Source of the DNA: Methylococcaceae bacterium UBA1147
Lineage (GTDB): Bacteria; Pseudomonadota; Gammaproteobacteria; Methylococcales; UBA1147
DNA: 6,013 bases
Assembly (NCBI GenBank): GCA_002311315.1
Contig: DBZZ01000009.1
Coordinates: forward strand, 2,049 to 8,061
Reading direction: 5' to 3'
This document shows positions 5,844 through 6,013 of the stretch, in pieces. Position 1 is the stretch's first letter. Every line of letters starts with the position of its first letter. The notes under the pieces are model-generated. The model was not told where the DNA came from, did not search any database, and saw only the letters and a list, made by a program, of their open reading frames with translations. The position numbers and the translations under genes are program-made.

Positions 5844-6013
5844 CTATCCTCTTTGATTTCTGATTTTCTGCAAGTAGAGCGAAAAGCCCTGTTTGCCCGT
5901 CCAGTAACGAACTAGGTTAGTCACACCGTTACTGGTAAGCGTTGCACCGGCCAGTCCGTCCACCTTGTATTCGGACCCGGGCCTCGACCGATCGACGACT
6001 CCCTTGACCAGGC
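5844..6013 (-). CDS. nqrC: NqrC, C-terminal end (partial): FMN-carrying subunit of Na+-translocating NADH:quinone oxidoreductase
   Basis: Only the last 55 codons are present; the 5' part lies beyond the window edge. Reading the minus strand from 6011 gives a peptide containing KVDGLAGATLTSNGV and ending QKIRNQRG before a TAG stop at 5846-5844. NqrC is an inner-membrane subunit anchored by an N-terminal helix. Its FMN_bind domain, outside the cytoplasm, carries FMN covalently bound to a threonine through a phosphoester bond and relays electrons in the Nqr chain. The GATLTSNGV stretch is the family's flavinylation region, and the acceptor should be the Thr of GAT (about residue 24 of this fragment). 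The usual ApbE target motif is Dxx(S/T)GAT; here the fourth position is Ala (DGLAGAT). The stop is followed after 2 nt by nqrD, as expected in an nqrABCDEF operon. Identification is firm from motif and context. Confidence 0.95.
   Translation of the reverse strand, partial: LVKGVVDRSRPGSEYKVDGLAGATLTSNGVTNLVRYWTGKQGFSLYLQKIRNQRG
5847..5852 (-). promoter_or_regulatory. Ribosome-binding site of nqrD
   Basis: AGAGGA on the minus strand lies 5 nt before the nqrD ATG and directly before the nqrC stop codon. It fixes the nqrD start at 5841. Confidence 0.75.

Noticed and set aside
5264..5863. Plus-strand ORFs opposite nqrD
   Set aside because: They are antisense to a conserved membrane subunit, with composition dictated by the opposite strand.
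3326..6013. Rnf complex rather than Nqr (the two membrane subunits are homologous)
   Set aside because: The order C-D-E-F followed by apbE and nqrM, the NqrF with ferredoxin plus FAD/NADH domains ending in DDFGG, and the absence of RnfB/RnfC-type polyferredoxin sequence all point to Nqr.

Overview
The window is ordinary chromosomal DNA of mid GC content (judged by eye). It is most likely from a gammaproteobacterium, probably a marine or halotolerant one. The reasons are an Nqr-type sodium-pumping NADH:quinone oxidoreductase locus with its apbE and nqrM accessory genes, followed by an exonuclease I (sbcB) gene of gammaproteobacterial type. Every gene I can support lies on the minus strand, so transcription runs from high to low coordinates. 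I cannot name a genus from the sequence.

Positions 6013 to 2098 hold the distal part of an nqr operon in the canonical order: the 3' end of nqrC (cut by the window edge), nqrD, nqrE, nqrF, apbE and nqrM. Packing is very tight. There are 2 nt between nqrC and nqrD, a TGATG overlap between nqrD and nqrE, 9 nt between nqrE and nqrF, and a probable short overlap or small gap between nqrF and apbE. Six nt separate apbE from nqrM. nqrM (59 aa) is too short to appear in a routine list of long ORFs, but it is clear when the minus strand is read.

These genes form one functional unit. NqrF takes electrons from NADH through FAD and a 2Fe-2S centre. NqrD and NqrE hold the membrane-embedded Fe-S centre through two paired cysteines. 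NqrC carries a covalent FMN on a threonine. ApbE attaches that FMN outside the cytoplasm, and NqrM helps mature the NqrD/E iron centre.

After a 122-nt gap comes a small protein made of two CBS domains (1580-1975). After a further 66 nt, which contain a short perfect inverted repeat, comes sbcB (62-1513), encoding a complete exonuclease I with all DEDDh catalytic residues. The last 61 nt hold only a doubtful 17-codon ORF overlapping the sbcB stop.

I found no mobile element, CRISPR array, RNA gene or clearly new system. The points worth a second look are small: a Ser-to-Ala change in the NqrC flavinylation motif, an ambiguous non-canonical apbE start, a compressed cysteine cluster in NqrM, a histidine-bearing NqrD tail, and the CBS protein between nqr and sbcB.
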